Shown: positions 59,601 to 64,000 of the stretch, in pieces
Layout of the letters: each line of letters opens with the position of its first letter
Position numbering within the stretch: the stretch's first letter is position 1
Assembly: GCA_030762895.1 (NCBI GenBank)
Contig: CM061063.1
Span: 58,545,196-58,609,195, forward strand
Reading direction: 5' to 3'
DNA length: 64,000 nt
Source: Sophora flavescens
Lineage: Eukaryota > Streptophyta > Magnoliopsida > Fabales > Fabaceae
Notes under the pieces: model-generated
Database searches by the model: none
Seen by the model: the letters and a program-made list of their open reading frames with translations, nothing else
Told to the model about the DNA's origin: nothing
Made by a program: the position numbers and the translations under genes

Positions 59601-60219
59601 TTTCTATTCTATTTACCAATTATCATAATAAACAGATCACAACCTCTGTTTTTTTTTACCCTTATCCCATAAACAATTTTACTTACACGCAAAACTTCCT
59701 TTTTCTTTCCTTTCTTTTTCCAAATTATTGTAATTCAAAGCTAACTAATGGTCTATCTGTTTTGCGCAGGACGGAAACGCAAAGGAGCTATTAACGAAAG
59801 TAACGAAGGTAAATCCCCTTTGCCCAACACAAACAACTAAAGGTTCGATACGGGAAATAATAAGATAATTACAAACTGTTGAAATTCCAAAACCATTTTT
59901 CCTAAAAGAAAGAATACTTTAATGGCAAATATATTGGAGAAATATTCATTGTATATAGTAGGCAGGATCTTGAACTTGTGAGTTTAATTTAAACTTACTA
60001 AGTGTTTCATTAATTATCTATGATATTTATTGAATACTTTGTTACATTTTCCAAATATTTGGAATGCTTTATTTGACCTGAGACCCAAGACTCCTAATTT
60101 TTTACTTATATTCTTTATTAGTCAGTTATAATTTTGCAAAATGAAAAAATTATAATTGATTAATAGAAAGTGTAATAAATAATTTAGAGTGTCAATAACA
60201 TTACCCTTTTTCATCTTTT

Positions 60220-60225
<6 letters not shown>

Positions 60226-60294
<69 letters not shown>
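60226..60294. repeat. AT microsatellite, copy B
   Basis: AT repeats with one AAAT interruption, at the same site as the (TA)n(TG)n tract of copy A. Confidence 0.9.
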
Positions 60295-60296
<2 letters not shown>

Positions 60297-61225
60297 TGAA
60301 GGGTGGCATGGAAACACATGCCTACGTAATTTAGGGTATTTTGGTTCAAGAAAATATTTTCTATTCTTATATAATTGCAAAAGAAAAAAAATCATTTTTT
60401 AAAAATTTGTATTCAAAATAATGAAAACAATGTTGTGTAGTTTTGAGTTTTCTTGTATAAATATTTGAAATTTTTTACTACCTGAAAAATCATTTATACT
60501 ATGATTTCTGATTTGTTGACAGTAAAAAACTTTACACTGACAGTATTAAACTCTTACTAATATCAGTTATGTGAATGAATGCTTTTTATTAAAATCTGAA
60601 TTCAATCCTAATTTTGAGGCACTCTACCCCCGGTGTCATGTGTGCGTAGATCAGTGGATGGAGATCAGCATGTTTATGTGTTTATGCCTTCAGCATTTTC
60701 TTTACGTCACACACTTTTGTTTTATAATTAAACTTAATTTTGTCTATAATTCTTGGCTTGGAATTATTTTCGTTATGAAGAAGCAAGAACATGGAAACGA
60801 AGAAACCTGGTTGTGCTTGAAAATGGTGGTGCGATAAGTTTCAACAAAGAAGAGCTAAAAACTATCCAAGGTTTTGAAACAGGAACTGACTATATTGAGG
60901 TTGATTGTGGCTGCACAAGCAAAAAGTATGGAGATTTCAGTGGGAAGCTTAGAATCGGTGACAAAGGTCAATTTTCGATCACTTGTGAGTGCTTGCAGGG
61001 GTGTACTGATGAGTGTGATTCCACATCATCTTTGTCCATCATTTTGCATGCATTTTCATGTAGTTTAGGCATATTTTTATTAGATTTTAGGTTAATTTTC
61101 CTTTGGAACGGGTAAGGCGGTTTTCGTGTGTTGTTTTGCAGATATCAAGGGTAAATTGCTCAAGATCAACCATGATGAAGTTTGGATGAAGATGGAGCTT
61201 TAAAACTGAAGAAAATGAGCCAAAC

Positions 61226-61520
61226 AGAGCCCATCACGGCCTAGCCGTGATGCCCATCACAGCCATGATCGAGCAAAGCGAAAAAGAACAAAGGTCAAGT
61301 CGAGTCTGTCACGGCCTAGCCGTGATAGCCATCACTACGTGACCCAAAACCACCACAAGTCGAAGTCGCCGGGGGCCAGGCCATGATGGCCATCACGGCC
61401 GTGATGGCCGTCACGGCCAGGCCGTGATGAGCATCACGGCCATGACAGACCAACCAGTGAAGAATTTTCAAGGCAGAATCCGTCACGGCCAGGCCGTGAT
61501 AGCCATCACGGCCGTGACGC
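61226..61520. repeat. GC-rich palindromic repeats in the solo LTR
   Basis: About fifteen occurrences of TCACGGCC or GGCCGTGA in alternating orientation, with variants. Many form perfect inverted pairs (for example GGCCATCACGGCCGTGATGG at about 61387-61406). Sharp GC contrast with the AT-rich surroundings. Confidence 0.85.
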
Positions 61521-61912
61521 GTATTACTTGGCTCAGAAGTAACAGAATTGGATCTAATTTGAGTTGGATTAGGACTCTAACTGCCCAATTCTATAAATAA
61601 GGGACCAGGCAGAGGCAGAAAACATCAGACCTTTGGGGCTACTACTCTAGGCATAGATTTAGGATCTCTTTCTTCTTCTCTTCTCTTCTCTGATTTTTGT
61701 ATTTTCATGCTATTTGTAATCATGCCTGGCATCTCCATGGCAAGGCGTGAGTAGTAGCATAGTTTCTAGGGATTAGGGCTCTGCCCAAGTTTGTTTATGA
61801 TGTAAATTTGATGTAAACTCTTTGTTAATTACGATTTGCTTTAGATCTGATTTCTAGTGTGTTATTCACTCATAAATTTCGGCAACCGTTATTTGCGTGA
61901 CATAGACGTTCT

Positions 61913-62079
61913 AAGGAGGAACCTAGCGGTGAACTTAGGATTTCTAGGGTGTTTCACTCGTAAAGCCCGGCAGCCATTGGTTTGTGAGATGTGGATGATC
62001 TAAGGAGGAACCTAGCGGTGAACTTAGGTTATTTGCATGACTGAGACATTTCAAGGAGGAACCTAGCGGTGAACTTAGG
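61913..62079 (+). repeat. 27-bp core repeated three times
   Basis: AAGGAGGAACCTAGCGGTGA followed by ACTTAGG occurs at about 61915, 62000 and 62054, separated by related spacers with CGGCAACCG- and CGGCAGCC-like parts. Confidence 0.85.
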
Positions 62080-62606
62080 TGTCGGACCTATAGAAGTCAG
62101 ACTTGGGACTGAAATCACGAGAGTTAGAAGCCGTCCCTCGAGGAGCAACGAGTTGTCACGGAACGCAAAGGGTCCAATCTGGGATCGACTACCACGAGAG
62201 TAGGGGTCGGGTCAATTGGGCACGGCTTTTGTAACCCGAGAGGGAGCTTAAGCTATCAGAGGATAAACTCGCCTTCAAGGCAATTTCGCTAATTAACAAG
62301 GGTAATCAACTTCATAACGTAAACGATCTTGTGGTAACCTAAATCCCTAGGAACCCATTTAGATCTGAAAAATCAAAAAGATTTGTTTTCTGTTTTGTTT
62401 GATTCTGTTTTATCTCTTAAATTCAAATTCAAAAACCATTTCAAAAATATAAAAATCTTTTTAAACAGTCCAGATCTAATCGATTTGATAATTAGTTGCG
62501 ATTCGAGAACACAGTCTCTGTGGGATCGATATCTTTTATTACTTGGCGACGATCCGGTACACTTGCCGGAATCGCACGTGCATTCGCACGCTATCATGTA
62601 CCATAG

Positions 62607-63661
62607 GCAAGTATTTCTCTATACCCTTTTATTTCTTCTTTAGTGCAGGGTAAAGTGTAGTCTTTTTTTTATTCTTTTTGATAACTAGAAAATAACAAAT
62701 AGCATGAAGATATTTTTTTATGGTACTTGTGACATTGAGCAATTATAAGGGAGAAAAGTAAATTATATGGATCCTATAAAAGAAGTTAAAGTTGATTGCA
62801 GCATGTCTCCGTGGAGATATTGAGCTAAAAACATCACTGCCATTGTGCTGGTTCATTAGTATACTTTAGTAAAAAGAACCACTCTATTTTTACTGAACTG
62901 TTAATTATAGGTTTGATATGTTTAATTGCAGATAAACTAAATATTTCTGGCAACTTTAGGGCATGTTTGGTTTGTTTCTTGTTTCCCGTTTTAATTTCCT
63001 ATTTTTAGAAATAATTACAATAAAAAAAATTATAAAAACTGTCACATTGTTTTTATTTTATTTCTTGTTTCTAAAGATTTGGACAGGAAACATTGAAAAT
63101 AACTTTTTGTTTGTTTTCACTATTTCCTGTACAAATATTTGAAAACAAGTAATATAATGAAAATAAAGTAACAATTTTATAATTATTTCTAAAATCAAGA
63201 AACTGTAAATAAACCAAACAGACCCTTATGTTGTAAGTTCTTCAACTTCAGTGTATCATATAAAGAGATGGGTTCATTTAATAAGTGTTATTCTCTTTGG
63301 ACTTTGGATACCAATCCATGGAATTGAGAGAAACTTCATTTTCTGAATATATTATAGTAGTAAACTAGTAATCGTTAAATCCTAGTATATAAATGTATGT
63401 TGAGGAGTACAAAATCTAGGATCCTTCCCGTTCTTCATTAGTTCATTTCCTTTGACTACTTTGTTACAAATGTCTGTGTATGCCCCTATGAGTACGAGGT
63501 AAGGAATTTCATTTTAACCACAAAAGTTGTTTTATTTGGATGTAATGTATTATTTGGTCATTACATTATACCATTATGATGCTATTGATTCTTTTAGTAA
63601 TAACTAATAAGCAAGCAAAAAAATATTAAATTTGCCGGGTTTTTTTCTTTGCAACGATTAG
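62607..63661 (+). other. Intron 3 of ULT copy B
   Basis: It starts with the GC donor GCAAGTATTTC and ends at the acceptor GATTAG, and is near-identical to 14266-15320. No further features. Confidence 0.6.
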
Positions 63662-64000
63662 TGAATGGCACTCCAAAGAGAATTTGAGAAGCATCTTTGG
63701 GAAACAAGGAGCTGAAGGATGGAAAAACAACATTTGGGTTCATGATGAAAAAGAAGACAGAGTTCCTCTTTGGAGGACACCTCTGTTGAAGTACTACACA
63801 CATCAAGCAAATGTGGCTAACTGGATAGATGCAGCAAATAGAAAACGTAATTTTCACAGGGATGAATTCATGCGTTGCTCAAGTTGCAAAAAGGAGCACA
63901 GGTTTCGATTCACGACTAGGCAAGAAATTGAGAAGTACCATGCTGCTGCTCTGAATAACAAAATGTGGAAATGTTCTGATTGGCCTTATCATAAGTAAGT

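Larger units (their letters stand above)
61007..62596 (+). mobile_element. Solo LTR (Athila/Tat-like) in ULT exon 3
   Basis: 1,590 bp, starting TGATGAGTGTGATTCC and ending GCACGCTATCA, flanked by TGTAC on both sides (61002-61006 and 62597-62601). Copy A has the empty site with one TGTAC. A TATA box (CTATAAATAAG near 61591) and the late TGTGGGATCGATATC stretch resemble LTRs of the Athila/Tat gypsy branch; that assignment is from memory of such ends. It lies five bases before the end of the exon, in the same sense as the gene. Confidence 0.85.
57565..63994 (+). pseudogene. ULT1-like: ULTRAPETALA1-like, copy B, disrupted
   Basis: Exons correspond to those of copy A: 57565-57604, 59770-59808, 60781-61006 plus 62602-62606 (split by a solo LTR), and 63662-63994; the last exon is beyond the window. 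Exon 2 has ACGGAAACGC where copy A has ATGGAACGC, losing the copy-A start but, by the extra A, putting the exon 1 ATG (57565) in frame with the SAND part. Translation would run through GKLRIGDKGQFSITCECLQG into the LTR and stop at 61115. Exon 4 has two separate 1-bp insertions near 63676 and 63694, the first leading to a TGA. No functional ULT protein is expected. Confidence 0.88.
54760..64000. repeat. Segmental duplication, copy B
   Basis: Direct copy of 4278-15657, cut by the window edge at the ULT exon 4 donor. It lacks the LINE and the CACTA element and contains in addition a 1,590-bp solo LTR (61007-62596). It diverges from copy A by a few percent, mostly single bases and AT-repeat length. 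Confidence 0.95.

Noticed and set aside
60753..61115. 120-codon open frame at ULT copy B
   Set aside because: It is exon 3 running into the inserted solo LTR. The last part is LTR sequence, so it is not an independent gene.
61226..61520. Regularly spaced repeats resembling a CRISPR array
   Set aside because: Units are palindromic LTR minisatellite copies with no unique spacers of constant length, in a plant genome.

Overview
This window is nuclear DNA from a higher plant, most likely a eudicot. It is AT-rich, its genes carry introns, and the recognisable proteins are plant families: ULTRAPETALA, THESEUS1-type receptor kinase and CDKA. The SINEs, MITEs and plant LTR elements fit this. A legume is my guess from the style of the repeats, not something the sequence proves.

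Most of the sequence is transposable elements and dead genes. Layout: 1-4277 is the end of a decayed CACTA transposon. It sits inside an older LTR remnant (4278-4380), which itself sits in a foldback element. 4278-15657 is copy A of a large direct segmental duplication; copy B is 54760-64000 and runs off the window. Copy A carries a 5'-truncated LINE (4814-8557) and an apparently intact ULTRAPETALA1-like gene (exons to 16264). A hAT MITE (16905-17128) is followed by an intact, minus-strand peroxisomal DHNA-CoA thioesterase gene (17730-18971). Then come three damaged minus-strand genes: a CDKA-like kinase with an E2F site in its promoter (20267-23026), a 5'-truncated THESEUS1-like receptor kinase (25556-27045) and a truncated PLP-enzyme gene of the methionine gamma-lyase/aluminium-resistance family (27695-33725). 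The introns of the last hold a miniature Copia element, a PIF/Harbinger MITE and an RTE LINE fragment.

34464-45290 is a minus-strand Ty3/gypsy chromovirus (Tekay type) with one 4.6-kb LTR, one LTR cut to 1.5 kb, and a broken gag-pol. 45291-55035 is a nest: a foldback element holds a solo LTR (46227-54862, TSD CTTAT), which holds a pol-less gag-only LTR element (47603-54102, TSD AGTAA). The rest is copy B, where the second ULTRAPETALA-like gene is dead. It has a 1.6-kb solo LTR in exon 3 (TSD TGTAC), two small insertions in exon 4, and a changed start region.

The two copies form a datable record. Each preserves the empty site for the other's insertions: LINE and CACTA only in A, gag-only element and Athila-like LTR only in B. 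With the LINE and the Athila-like LTR (each with one TSD) removed, the two blocks are 7,624 and 7,646 bp long. The most original signals are an acidic ORF inside the long gypsy LTRs that is conserved at protein level between two diverged LTR lineages, two GC-AG introns in the two intact genes, the switched start codon between the ULT copies, and a CDK-like gene with phase-consistent exons but no P-loop and an unfamiliar C-terminal tail.
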